Positions 26,385 through 35,049 of a DNA stretch of 64,000 nt are shown here, piece by piece. The position numbers and the translations under genes were made by a program. The notes beneath the pieces were generated by a model. That model was not told the origin of the DNA. It searched no databases and worked only from the letters and a program-made list of their open reading frames with translations. Origin of the DNA: DASUXY01 sp035301985 (GTDB taxonomy: Bacteria > Bacillota > Bacilli > Bacillales > Amphibacillaceae); assembly GCA_035301985.1 (NCBI GenBank), contig DATGTE010000023.1, positions 62,001 through 126,000 on the forward strand, given 5' to 3'. Numbering within the stretch: position 1 is the first letter of the stretch; each line of letters begins with the position of its first letter.

Positions 26385-29300
26385 TTACGTTTGCATGATC
26401 TCTTCGGTTTCTTCTAATCTTACCGATACAAGTCTGGAAACACCAGATTCTTGCATCGTTACACCGTATAAAACATCGGCTTCTTCCATTGTACCTTTTC
26501 GATGAGTAATCACAATAAATTGTGTGTGATCACTATGCATATCTAAATATTTAGCGAAACGAACGACATTTGCTTCATCGAGTGAAGCTTCAACCTCGTC
26601 TAATACACAAAATGGAACCGGTCGAACACGTAAAATGGCAAACAATAAAGCAATCGCTGTGAGCGCTTTTTCCCCTCCCGATAGCAATCCTAAGTTTTGT
26701 AACTTTTTTCCGGGTGGTTGAGCAACAATTTCGACACCGGTCCCCAGTAAGTCTTGTGGATCTGTTAATTTTAATTCAGCTTTTCCTCCCCCGAATAATT
26801 GCTTAAAAACTATCGTGAACTCTTCTTTGATTTGTTGGAAGGTTTGACCAAATAACTTCTCCATTTCTTCATCCATTTCAGCAATGACTTCATAGAGTGT
26901 TTGCTTCGCTTCTTCGAGATCATTCTTCTGCACGGTCAAAAATGAATACCGTTCGGAAACTCTTTCATATTCATCGATTGCACCGAGGTTTACTGTGCCA
27001 AGATTTTTTATTTGATGCTTAAGCTCTTCAACGATTTGTTTCGTTTCACGTATATTGTCAATCGTTTGATACGTTTTCTTCGCTTTTTCATAGGTGATTG
27101 TGTACTCAGTTTCCAATAGTTGGAGCCGATTGTCTAATTCAACATCTAATCGGGTTGCTTCTACCTCTATCTCTTGCACGCTACGAACGAACGCCTGTTG
27201 CTGCTTATTTTCCTCTCGTACTTCTCTTTCTTGATCTTGTAATCGTTGTGAACGTTTTGCTCGCTCCGAACGTTCGTCTTGAATTCTTTGGAGCAGCGTC
27301 TCTTTACGTTGTTGATTCTCGACAATGTTTTGAGCGATTTCCTGTTCGTCGATTTCGGACTCCTTCATGCGGATGAGTTCCTGTAATTCATTTGTATATG
27401 TTTCATGCTGCTCGTTCAGTTCATCGACTTGTCTTTGTAAAGAATCTGTTTTTTCTCTTTGGTATTTAACCCGTTCATCTTGTTCAGCAAAAATGACTTG
27501 TAGCCGATGAAATTCTTCATCAAGTTGTTCTTTATTCTCATGAAAAGCATTTTTTTGTTCCGTTAGCTTTTCAATCCTTTGCTGAATCGAATTGACAGCT
27601 TGTTCAATGCTTGTTAGTTCGTGTTCAAGGTGACGTTTACGTTCATGTAAGTGTTCTTTGTCTTCATTTAATTGTTCACAATTTCGATCGGCTAACGTCA
27701 GTTGGTCAACGAGCGATTGCAATTGCATTTCGAATTTCGTCTGTGTAGCTCGTAGTTTTTCGACAGTTTGCTGGTGATTGGTGTAGGATAATTCCATCGT
27801 TTCAAGCGTCTGTTCTTTCTGTTTTATTTGCTTTTCATCTCGATGAATTTGTTTCTTAAAAACAGTGATCTTCTTCTGAGCTACTTGTAATTTTTCGCTT
27901 AATGCTTGAATATCTTTTTCCCTCGTGAATAGTGATTGATTCGTTCGTTTCTTCGCTCCACCTGACATCGAACCTCCTGGAAATACGACATCACCTTCTA
28001 AGGTAACGACACGATAACGACGGGAAGCAAGCTTTGCCAACTCATTCGCATCTTTCAATGTTTTCGCAATGATGACGTGCCCCATAAGATGATTGACTAC
28101 GACTTGATATTCTTCTTTTGTGGAGACGACATCAGCAGCGATTCCGAGATATCCAGGGTGTTGGACAAGCTTAGAAAGAATCCCTTTCGTAATGTAACGG
28201 GGACGGAGTGATTCAATCGGTAAAAATGTAGCGCGTCCACGATTTGTTTTCTTTAACCAAGTAATTGCTTTACGAGCCGTAGCATCGTTTTGAACGACAA
28301 TATTTTGGGCTTGTCCACCAAGAACGGTTTCAATAGCTGTCATATACGTTTTCGGTATGTGAATGAGTTCTAAAACCGCTCCGTATATATGGGTAAGTTT
28401 TTGTTGATCTCGAGCTTTCAAAATGGCTTTTACACCTTGATAATATCCTTGAAATTCCTCTTTCATTTCCTCGAGCATATCTTTTCGTGATTTTATTTTT
28501 TCAACATGTTGATATCCTTGATACAACTTTTGTTGTGACTCTTGAAATCTTGAGCGTTCTCGTTCTAATTCTTGCTTCAGCTGTTTGATCGCTTCGTTTT
28601 GTTCATCATATGTTTTAATCGCAGCTTGGAGTTCTTCTTGGGACGCTGAACTTTTTTCTAAAAGCTCTTGTTTTTGAACGAGCAATTGTTTCCGTTTTTC
28701 TTCCTGATGCTTTTGTTGCTGCGTTAATTTTTGTTGCTGTTCGTCAATCGATTGCTGTTCGTTACGCTTCGCAGCTTGTTCATTCAAATACTCAATATAG
28801 TCGGATTTTAAGTCTTCGATTTCTTCAGTAATCGTTTCATTACCAACGGATCGTTGTTGTTCTATTTTCAACATTTCGTCTTTCGTTCGATCTTTCTCTT
28901 CTGTAAGTTGGGAAAGCCGATCATTTTCTTCTGTCAAAGTGTTGATCAGGCGCTTCTTTTGCTTCGCCATGTGAACGATTTGTGCTTCTAGTTTTTCTTT
29001 ATCTTCTTCGTAATGCTTCATTCGTTCATATAATACTTGCTTTTTCCCTTCCTGTTGTTCGAGTTGTTCCGTTGTAGTGAGCAACTTTTCTTGTAACTTT
29101 TCAATGGATCCATCCAGCTGTTTAATTTGCTGGCGTTCTTTTTCAATCGACGCTTCTCGTTGTTGAATATCCGTCTTCCATTTGATTTCTTTTTTACGTT
29201 GCTCGTCTAAATGTTGCAGTCGTTTTTGCCATTTTTCATGCAGTTGATCAATTTCTGTAATGAGTAGGGAAATTTCCTTATCCTGTAATTGATTTTTCAA

Positions 29301-29951
29301 CTTGATATATGACTGAGCTGTTTTAGCTTGGGTTTCGAGTGGCGTTAATTGTTGCTCAATTTCATGGATAATATCGTTTACACGGCTTAAATTTTCACCC
29401 GTTTCAGCTAACTTGAATTCTGCTTTCTTTTTACGGTGTTTATACTTTAGAACACCAGCTGCTTCCTCAAAGATTGCTCGTCGTTCTTCCGCTTTTGAGC
29501 TAAGTATTTCTTCAACTTGTCCTTGTCCGATAATGGAAAAAGCTTCTCGTCCAAGGCCTGAATCCATAAACAAATCGATAATATCCTTCAATCGACATGA
29601 TTGCTTATTAATATAGAATTCACTTTCACCAGAACGATATACGCGTCTTGTTACACTGATTTCTTCGTAATCTAAAGGAAGGGCTTGGTCAGCATTATCA
29701 AGGACGAGGGTCACTTCTGCAACGTTCAACGGTCTTCTCGTATCACTACCTTGGAAGATAATGTCTTCCATTTTATCTCCCCGTAAGGACCGCGCCGACT
29801 GTTCCCCTAACACCCAGCGAATCGCATCTGTAATATTACTTTTACCACTGCCGTTAGGTCCTACAACTGCTGTAACCCCTGGAACAAATTCAACACTAAT
29901 CCGCTCGGCAAAAGACTTAAAGCCTACGCTTTCCAATCGTTTTAAATACAT
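26385..29951 (-). CDS. smc: Chromosome condensation and segregation ATPase SMC
   Basis: The core of the SMC-ScpAB complex. The N-terminal head has KSFAERI and Walker A VVGPNGSGKSNI near residue 35. Two long coiled coils surround the hinge around residues 520-670. The C-terminal head carries LSGGEKALTAIALLFAIL and Walker B FCVLDEVEASLDEANV. Length is 1188 aa. The start is ATG 29951 after AGGAGA; the frame extends ten codons further. In relatives rnc lies directly upstream; here a plus-strand gene intervenes. Confidence 0.98.
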   Translation of the reverse strand: MYLKRLESVGFKSFAERISVEFVPGVTAVVGPNGSGKSNITDAIRWVLGEQSARSLRGDKMEDIIFQGSDTRRPLNVAEVTLVLDNADQALPLDYEEISVTRRVYRSGESEFYINKQSCRLKDIIDLFMDSGLGREAFSIIGQGQVEEILSSKAEERRAIFEEAAGVLKYKHRKKKAEFKLAETGENLSRVNDIIHEIEQQLTPLETQAKTAQSYIKLKNQLQDKEISLLITEIDQLHEKWQKRLQHLDEQRKKEIKWKTDIQQREASIEKERQQIKQLDGSIEKLQEKLLTTTEQLEQQEGKKQVLYERMKHYEEDKEKLEAQIVHMAKQKKRLINTLTEENDRLSQLTEEKDRTKDEMLKIEQQRSVGNETITEEIEDLKSDYIEYLNEQAAKRNEQQSIDEQQQKLTQQQKHQEEKRKQLLVQKQELLEKSSASQEELQAAIKTYDEQNEAIKQLKQELERERSRFQESQQKLYQGYQHVEKIKSRKDMLEEMKEEFQGYYQGVKAILKARDQQKLTHIYGAVLELIHIPKTYMTAIETVLGGQAQNIVVQNDATARKAITWLKKTNRGRATFLPIESLRPRYITKGILSKLVQHPGYLGIAADVVSTKEEYQVVVNHLMGHVIIAKTLKDANELAKLASRRYRVVTLEGDVVFPGGSMSGGAKKRTNQSLFTREKDIQALSEKLQVAQKKITVFKKQIHRDEKQIKQKEQTLETMELSYTNHQQTVEKLRATQTKFEMQLQSLVDQLTLADRNCEQLNEDKEHLHERKRHLEHELTSIEQAVNSIQQRIEKLTEQKNAFHENKEQLDEEFHRLQVIFAEQDERVKYQREKTDSLQRQVDELNEQHETYTNELQELIRMKESEIDEQEIAQNIVENQQRKETLLQRIQDERSERAKRSQRLQDQEREVREENKQQQAFVRSVQEIEVEATRLDVELDNRLQLLETEYTITYEKAKKTYQTIDNIRETKQIVEELKHQIKNLGTVNLGAIDEYERVSERYSFLTVQKNDLEEAKQTLYEVIAEMDEEMEKLFGQTFQQIKEEFTIVFKQLFGGGKAELKLTDPQDLLGTGVEIVAQPPGKKLQNLGLLSGGEKALTAIALLFAILRVRPVPFCVLDEVEASLDEANVVRFAKYLDMHSDHTQFIVITHRKGTMEEADVLYGVTMQESGVSRLVSVRLEETEEIMQT

Positions 29952-30143
29952 ACACATTCTCCTAAAATAACGGAAATACATTTACCTTCTTGATTATTGA
30001 CACGTTCACACCGACCATCCCGTTGATCGTGGTGACTAATTTACCAGATTTCCCAGTCACGCTTATATATGGCTACGTTACGAGAACACCATTCGATTGA
30101 TCATCATAAACACATAGGTATGAAAATTCACAACATTAAATAG
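29952..30143. other. Intergenic region upstream of smc
   Basis: About 190 bp of the roughly 300-bp divergent gap between smc and the DUF1128 gene. No coding frame is visible. It must contain the smc promoter, but I see no box pair good enough to call. Confidence 0.4.
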
Positions 30144-30172
30144 TTGGTTTTTTAACGCATTTATTTTATCAT
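30144..30172 (+). promoter_or_regulatory. Candidate promoter of the DUF1128 gene
   Basis: TTGGTT (30144-30149), 17 bp, TATCAT (30167-30172), about 85 bp before the ATG. Confidence 0.4.
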
Positions 30173-30257
30173 AAAAGTAAGACCAAAAGAAAATAACTAC
30201 GAATGATGAACATGACGTAGATTCTTTCGGCAAATTTTTTTAAATTGAGGTGATTCC

Positions 30258-30482
30258 ATGGATTTAGAACGTCCTACTCTAAAAAACTTAAAATACATAT
30301 TAGATGATTTAGCAGAACGGCTAGATGTTGCTAATCGGTTGATTATGGACCCGGATGATTATGATTTAAATAAGTACGAACAATTAAAAGACATGTATGA
30401 GTTCGTCCTTCAAAAAGAACGATTAACACCTTCCGAAACACATGCATTCATTGAAGAGTTACGATCTGTACGAAAAGATTAA
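30258..30482 (+). CDS. DUF1128/UPF0435 family protein (YfkK-like)
   Basis: A 74-aa acidic helical protein with the family pattern NLKYILDDLAERLDVANRLI, then a KYEQLKDMYEFV stretch, a SETHAFIEELRSVRK ending. Function unknown. GAGGTGAT precedes the ATG. It is one of very few plus-strand genes in the window and interrupts the usual rnc-smc pair. In B. subtilis the family member yfkK lies elsewhere, so it probably moved here. Confidence 0.85.
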   Translation: MDLERPTLKNLKYILDDLAERLDVANRLIMDPDDYDLNKYEQLKDMYEFVLQKERLTPSETHAFIEELRSVRKD

Positions 30483-30514
30483 TGACTCTTATATCTTATA
30501 AAGGTGCCGGATAG

Positions 30515-30556
30515 AAAAAGACTGCGATTCGTTCTTTGAAGAATTACAGCCTTTTT
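30515..30556 (-). terminator. Convergent terminator between rnc and the DUF1128 gene
   Basis: Stem AAAAAGGCTG/CAGTCTTTTT with an inner ATTC-TTC/GAA-GAAT extension, followed by T residues on the minus strand. On the plus strand one A-C mismatch remains, so it likely acts mainly on rnc. Confidence 0.7.
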
Positions 30557-30574
30557 CTCGTGCACACTTTATAC

Positions 30575-31258
30575 TTACGTATTTAATTGATCCAGAGCAT
30601 GTTTCGCAGCCCGCTGTTCAGCTTCTTTTTTCGTGCGCCCGACGCCTTCACCAGATACTTTATTTTTGATGAGAACTTGTGCTACAAACTCCCGGTCATG
30701 GGATGGTCCTCTTTCGTCGGCAATTCGATATTCGATCGGATTGTTTTTAAATTGTTGAATAAATTCTTGTAATTGGCTCTTATAATCCATCGCATGCGAA
30801 AAAGCACCTTCTTCAATTTTCGGATAAACATGTGCTTCTAAAAATTCAACGACAGAATCAAATCCTTGATCCAAATATAAAGCCCCGAGAAAGGCCTCAA
30901 AAACATCGGCCAATAGTGCTGGTCTTTCACGACCGCCCGTCTGTTCTTCTCCACGCCCGAGCATGATATAATCGCCGAAATTCAAATCTTTAGCAAAATG
31001 AACTAAAGATGCTTCACAGACAATGGAAGCACGAAGTTTTGTCAATTCTCCTTCTGTCATATTCTTTTTCTCGTTGAACAAATAGTTGGAAACACCTAAT
31101 TCCAACACAGCGTCCCCGAGAAACTCAAGACGTTCATTATCCGAAAAACGCTCATCCTGATGCTCATTCACATAGGATGAATGTGTAAAAGCCTGCTTCA
31201 ACAACTTTTTATCGTTGAATTTACAGCCGAGTTGTTTTTCTAACTGCGCTACATTCAT
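30575..31258 (-). CDS. rnc: Ribonuclease III
   Basis: Cuts double-stranded RNA in rRNA maturation and mRNA turnover. The signature NERLEFLGDAVLEL is at residues 41-54. The C-terminal double-stranded-RNA-binding domain (about 155-225) includes DYKSQLQEF and VGRTKKEAEQRAAKHAL. Length is 227 aa. Downstream of acpP, as in B. subtilis, but separated from smc. Confidence 0.97.
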   Translation of the reverse strand: MNVAQLEKQLGCKFNDKKLLKQAFTHSSYVNEHQDERFSDNERLEFLGDAVLELGVSNYLFNEKKNMTEGELTKLRASIVCEASLVHFAKDLNFGDYIMLGRGEEQTGGRERPALLADVFEAFLGALYLDQGFDSVVEFLEAHVYPKIEEGAFSHAMDYKSQLQEFIQQFKNNPIEYRIADERGPSHDREFVAQVLIKNKVSGEGVGRTKKEAEQRAAKHALDQLNT

Positions 31259-31298
31259 TCACGATACCACCTCGATTGGTTTACCATTAAAACATATG

Positions 31299-31325
31299 GA
31301 AAGTCCCGCTGTTTGCGAGACTTTC
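31299..31325 (-). terminator. Terminator/attenuator between acpP and rnc
   Basis: An 11-bp stem GAAAGTCTCGC/GCGGGACTTTC with one wobble around a 5-nt loop. The T tract after it is interrupted, so partial read-through into rnc is likely. Confidence 0.6.
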
Positions 31326-31380
31326 AACGAATCACTTGTGAACAGATAAAAGCGAGCTGATGATACATATTTATAAGAAT

Positions 31381-31614
31381 TTATTTATTACTATTTATGT
31401 ATTCAACAGCATCACCAACAGTATTGATTTTTTCTGCCTCTTCGTCAGCGATTTCCATATCAAATTCGTCTTCAAGTTCCATCACAAGTTCAACAACATC
31501 TAAGGAATCGGCTTCCAAATCTTCTCTGAACGAAGCTTCCATCGTTACTTTAGATTCTTCAGCATCGAGTTGATCAACAATAATTTCTTTTACACGCTCA
31601 AAAATATCTTCCAT
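31381..31614 (-). CDS. acpP: Acyl carrier protein
   Basis: Carries growing fatty acyl chains on 4'-phosphopantetheine. The attachment Ser37 lies in EADSLDVVELVMELEDEFD. The protein is small and very acidic. I use ATG 31614 (77 aa, as in B. subtilis); an adjacent ATG at 31617 would add one Met, and GGAGG suits both. Part of plsX-fabD-fabG-acpP. Confidence 0.97.
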   Translation of the reverse strand: MEDIFERVKEIIVDQLDAEESKVTMEASFREDLEADSLDVVELVMELEDEFDMEIADEEAEKINTVGDAVEYINSNK

Positions 31615-31653
31615 CATCACTCACCTCCTTTCAAAGGGACCTACATCTAAACG

Positions 31654-32394
31654 TTACATAACCATACCACCATCGATATGAATGGTTTGTCCAGTGATAT
31701 AGTCCGAATCACTTGAAGCTAAAAAGCGCACGACTTTCGCCACATCTTCAGGTGTACCTAATTTCGCAAGTGGAATCATAGATAGCATCTCATTTTTCTG
31801 TTCCTCGCTTAAATCATCTGTCATATCCGTAGAAATAAATCCAGGCGCAACAGCGTTTACTAAAATATTTCGCGGTGCTAATTCTTTGGCAGCTGATTTT
31901 GTTAATCCGATGACTCCTGCCTTAGCAGCTACATAATTCGCTTGTCCAGGGTTTCCGCTTACACCAACAATCGATGCCACATTGATAATTTTTCCTGTTC
32001 TCTGTTTCATCATAGGTCTTGAGGCAGCTTTTGTGCAAAGGAACGTTCCCTTCAGATTTGTATTGATCACGTCATCGAAATCTATTTCTTTCATGCGCAT
32101 CAATAGCTGATCACGCGTAATGCCAGCATTATTGACAAGTATATCAAGGCTAGCAAATTGGCTGGTAACTTTTTTAATCATTTTTTTAACACTTGCTTCA
32201 TCCGAGACATCGGCCTGTACTTTAAATGCTTTTCCACCCATCTCTTGAATTTCATCAACAACCGCTTGTGCTTTTTTTTCATTTCCAGCGTAATTAACCG
32301 CTACATTCGCACCTTTTGATGCTAATTCTAAGGCGATTGCCCGCCCAATACCACGGGATGCTCCCGTGACAAGAGCATTCTTTTCTTTTAGCAT
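31654..32394 (-). CDS. fabG: 3-oxoacyl-ACP reductase FabG
   Basis: NADPH-dependent reduction of beta-ketoacyl-ACP in fatty-acid elongation. It is a short-chain dehydrogenase: cofactor motif TGASRGIG near residue 10, NNAG at 88-91, and the catalytic Ser141, Tyr154 and Lys158 (YVAAK). The start is ATG 32394 (246 aa) just after the fabD stop, with AAGGAGGA inside the fabD end. A TTG two codons earlier is less likely. Confidence 0.97.
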   Translation of the reverse strand: MLKEKNALVTGASRGIGRAIALELASKGANVAVNYAGNEKKAQAVVDEIQEMGGKAFKVQADVSDEASVKKMIKKVTSQFASLDILVNNAGITRDQLLMRMKEIDFDDVINTNLKGTFLCTKAASRPMMKQRTGKIINVASIVGVSGNPGQANYVAAKAGVIGLTKSAAKELAPRNILVNAVAPGFISTDMTDDLSEEQKNEMLSMIPLAKLGTPEDVAKVVRFLASSDSDYITGQTIHIDGGMVM

Positions 32395-32396
32395 GC

Positions 32397-33332
32397 TCAA
32401 TCCTCCTTATACCATGTAATAAATGCTTCTAATGATGATAAATCTTGTACGGCAAATGTTTTGACACGTCGGTTGATTTTTCGGACTAAACCACTCAGTA
32501 CTTTTCCGTTGCCGACTTCAACAAAAGCATCGATGTCTTGGTCCATCATATTGCGAATCGATTCCTCAAAGCGAACGGGTGAGTATAATTGTTTGATTAA
32601 TAATTGTTTTATTTCTCCCTTTTTCGTAACCGGTTGAGCGGTGACATTTGCATAAACGGGAATCGATGCATCGCTGAATTCTACTTTGTTCAACGATTTG
32701 GCAAACTCGACATTCGCTGATTTCATGAGCCGTGAATGGAATGGCCCACTCACATTTAATGGAATCACACGTCGTGCGCCATGTTCTTTTAATAAACTGG
32801 CAGCCTTATCAACACCTTGAACAGAGCCAGAAACGACAATCTGCCCAGGACAATTTATATTGGCCAAATCAACGACTTCATCCGTTACTTGTTTTAAAAC
32901 ATTTTCAATTTCTTTTTCGGACAATCCGAGAATTGCAGCCATCGTTCCTTGCCCTTTAGGAAAGGCTTCTTCCATCAATCTTCCCCGTGTGGCGACAAGG
33001 GGTAACGCCTCATCAAGCGTCATAGAACCTGCAGCAACTAATGCACTGTACTCCCCAAGACTATGGCCGACGACGAGATCAGGATGAATTCCTGCATCTG
33101 CGAGCAGCGTATGGATACTAACACTTGATAGTAAGAGGGCAGGTTGTGCATTTTCGGTTTCTGTTAATGTATCTTTTGGTCCTTGGAACATGATGGAGCG
33201 TAGATCTTTATGTAATAGGGTGTTCGCTCGTTCATATAGCTCCTGGATTTTTGTATATGTATCATGAAGTTCTTTTCCCATACCTACAGCTTGGGAGCCT
33301 TGTCCGGGAAACATGTATGCAATTCGTTTCAT
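32397..33332 (-). CDS. fabD: Malonyl-CoA:ACP transacylase FabD
   Basis: Loads malonyl groups on ACP for chain elongation. The nucleophile Ser91 lies in GHSLGEY; QGSQ near residue 11 and the His in GPFHSRLM complete the active site. Length is 311 aa. Its ATG overlaps the plsX stop by four bases (ATGA), so the two are coupled. Confidence 0.97.
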   Translation of the reverse strand: MKRIAYMFPGQGSQAVGMGKELHDTYTKIQELYERANTLLHKDLRSIMFQGPKDTLTETENAQPALLLSSVSIHTLLADAGIHPDLVVGHSLGEYSALVAAGSMTLDEALPLVATRGRLMEEAFPKGQGTMAAILGLSEKEIENVLKQVTDEVVDLANINCPGQIVVSGSVQGVDKAASLLKEHGARRVIPLNVSGPFHSRLMKSANVEFAKSLNKVEFSDASIPVYANVTAQPVTKKGEIKQLLIKQLYSPVRFEESIRNMMDQDIDAFVEVGNGKVLSGLVRKINRRVKTFAVQDLSSLEAFITWYKED

Positions 33333-34336
33333 TCTTTTGCCTCCTGTTCTTGTCGCAGGGATTCAATCGTTTCTTGAATCGTTTCCGTAACACGATTTTC
33401 AACCATATGACACGCTTGGCGAATGGCGTTGAATATCGCTCGACTGTTTGATGATCCATGTGCCTTTATGACAGGTGCACGCAAACCGAATAAACCAGCA
33501 CCTCCATACTCCGAATAATCCAGTTGATTTTTAAGCTGTTTTAATTCGTTTTTCATCATGCCGGCTGCTAATTTTGTTTTCATGGATGACGTAAATGTAT
33601 CTTTTAACATGGAGAACATCATGAAAGCCGTTCCTTCAATTGTTTTTAATGTAACATTTCCACTGAACCCATCCGTAACCACAATATCGCTCTTTCCATT
33701 AAAAATATCTCGTGCTTCCACATTTCCGACAAAGTTGATCGGCGCAGTTTTCAGAAGTTCAAATGTATTGTTCGCTAAATCATGCCCTTTTCCTTCTTCT
33801 GTCCCGATGTTTAGCAATCCAACGGTCGGTTCTTTAATCATTCGGACCTTTGCTGCGTAAATCGATCCCATAATCGCATACTGTAATAAATGGTTAGGTC
33901 GTGCATTAACATTGGCACCTACATCGAGAAACAACACACCATCTCCGTTCACAGTCGGTAACGTCGGACTTAGTGCTGGACGAGCGATCCCAGGAATTCG
34001 ACCGACGACAAACAAGCCGGCACTCACTAGAGCTCCTGTGTTTCCGGCAGAAATACAAGCATCTACACGTTGTTCCTTCACTTCCTTAGCCATTAAAACC
34101 ATGGAGGATGACTTTTTGCGTCTTACGGAGCGAACAGGTTCATCGTCACCTGTGATCACTTCGGTTGTATGTAAAATATCGATATTTGTTTCATCCGTTA
34201 AAAATGGCCGGATTTTTTCCTTGTCTCCGACTAACGTAATATGTAAGTTGTTGATTTGTGAGACGGCCATGACAGCACCCTCCACAACTGCCTTAGGTGC
34301 ATTGTCGCCTCCCATTGCATCCATTGCAAGTCTCAT
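33329..34336 (-). CDS. plsX: Phosphate acyltransferase PlsX
   Basis: Converts acyl-ACP to acyl-phosphate, the donor for PlsY in membrane phospholipid synthesis. It starts MRLAMDAMGGDNAPKAVVEG and contains ACISAGNTGALVSAGLF, GVLFLDVGANVNARP and VTDGFSGNVTLK. Length is 335 aa. It lies 30 bp after fapR and overlaps fabD. Confidence 0.97.
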   Translation of the reverse strand: MRLAMDAMGGDNAPKAVVEGAVMAVSQINNLHITLVGDKEKIRPFLTDETNIDILHTTEVITGDDEPVRSVRRKKSSSMVLMAKEVKEQRVDACISAGNTGALVSAGLFVVGRIPGIARPALSPTLPTVNGDGVLFLDVGANVNARPNHLLQYAIMGSIYAAKVRMIKEPTVGLLNIGTEEGKGHDLANNTFELLKTAPINFVGNVEARDIFNGKSDIVVTDGFSGNVTLKTIEGTAFMMFSMLKDTFTSSMKTKLAAGMMKNELKQLKNQLDYSEYGGAGLFGLRAPVIKAHGSSNSRAIFNAIRQACHMVENRVTETIQETIESLRQEQEAKE

Positions 34337-34366
34337 CTGTCGTTTCTCCTTTATTGATCCTCTGTT

Positions 34367-34927
34367 TCATTCCGCCGATCGATACATATAAAACGTTCCT
34401 TTAAAAACGTTAACATGATCGACAAAGCTGTTAACATGAACAATCGTATAACCGTGATCATTTATTTCTTCAACTTCAGCCTTAGCAACTACTCGTTCAC
34501 CTTGCTTCACTTGACGTGAAAATTCAATTGTCGCTTGTACAGTTAATGCGAGCTCATCGTCGATCACAGCAACTGCTAAGGAATTAGCTTGAGCGAACAA
34601 GTGGTGTCCCCGCGCAATATTTTTTTCAGAAAAAACATGTTCAAAACCGATATCCAAAATGGAAATCGCGCGCCGGTCAAGCTCAAGATCGATAATTTCT
34701 CCGATCACATCTTCTAACGTTAACGATTTGACCGTTTCATTCCATTGTGAAGTAGCAACGGATTTTATTCGTTCGCGTAACTCGGGTATATTTAATTCAA
34801 CACGATCCAATCTAATCGTTTGTATACTGACAGAAAATTTTTTAGCAAGTTCTTCATCCGTTATAAAAGGCGTTTGTCGAATCGTCTCCTTTAATAATTG
34901 TTGGCGTTCTCCCTTTGGCCTTCTCAT
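34367..34927 (-). CDS. fapR: Malonyl-CoA-sensing repressor FapR
   Basis: Represses fatty-acid and phospholipid genes until malonyl-CoA releases it. An N-terminal DeoR-like helix-turn-helix (about 1-55, ITDEELAKKFSVSIQTIRLD) is joined to a hot-dog ligand domain (about 70-186, ARGHHLFAQANSLAVAVID). Length is 186 aa. First gene of the fapR-plsX-fabD-fabG-acpP operon. A FapR-like site lies in its own promoter. Confidence 0.97.
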   Translation of the reverse strand: MRRPKGERQQLLKETIRQTPFITDEELAKKFSVSIQTIRLDRVELNIPELRERIKSVATSQWNETVKSLTLEDVIGEIIDLELDRRAISILDIGFEHVFSEKNIARGHHLFAQANSLAVAVIDDELALTVQATIEFSRQVKQGERVVAKAEVEEINDHGYTIVHVNSFVDHVNVFKGTFYMYRSAE

Positions 34928-34991
34928 CTATAGCACCATCCACTACCTAATCTTATAGATCCGCATCTTATCATTAAAACAGTACACACCT

Positions 34992-35008
34992 TTATGACTT
35001 GGTCCTAA
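34992..35008 (-). promoter_or_regulatory. Candidate FapR operator
   Basis: TTAGGACCAAGTCATAA matches about 13 of 17 positions of the FapR palindrome as I remember it (TTAGTACCTAGTACTAA-like). It overlaps the predicted transcription start of fapR, the expected place for autoregulation. Confidence 0.6.
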
Positions 35009-35012
35009 TAGT

Positions 35013-35041
35013 AATATATAATAGCAATGTCATTTATGCAA
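35013..35041 (-). promoter_or_regulatory. Sigma-A promoter of the fapR operon
   Basis: TTGCAT (35036-35041), exactly 17 bp, TATATT (35013-35018). It lies in the recG-fapR gap and runs into the candidate FapR operator. Confidence 0.7.
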
Positions 35042-35049
35042 GCATTGTT

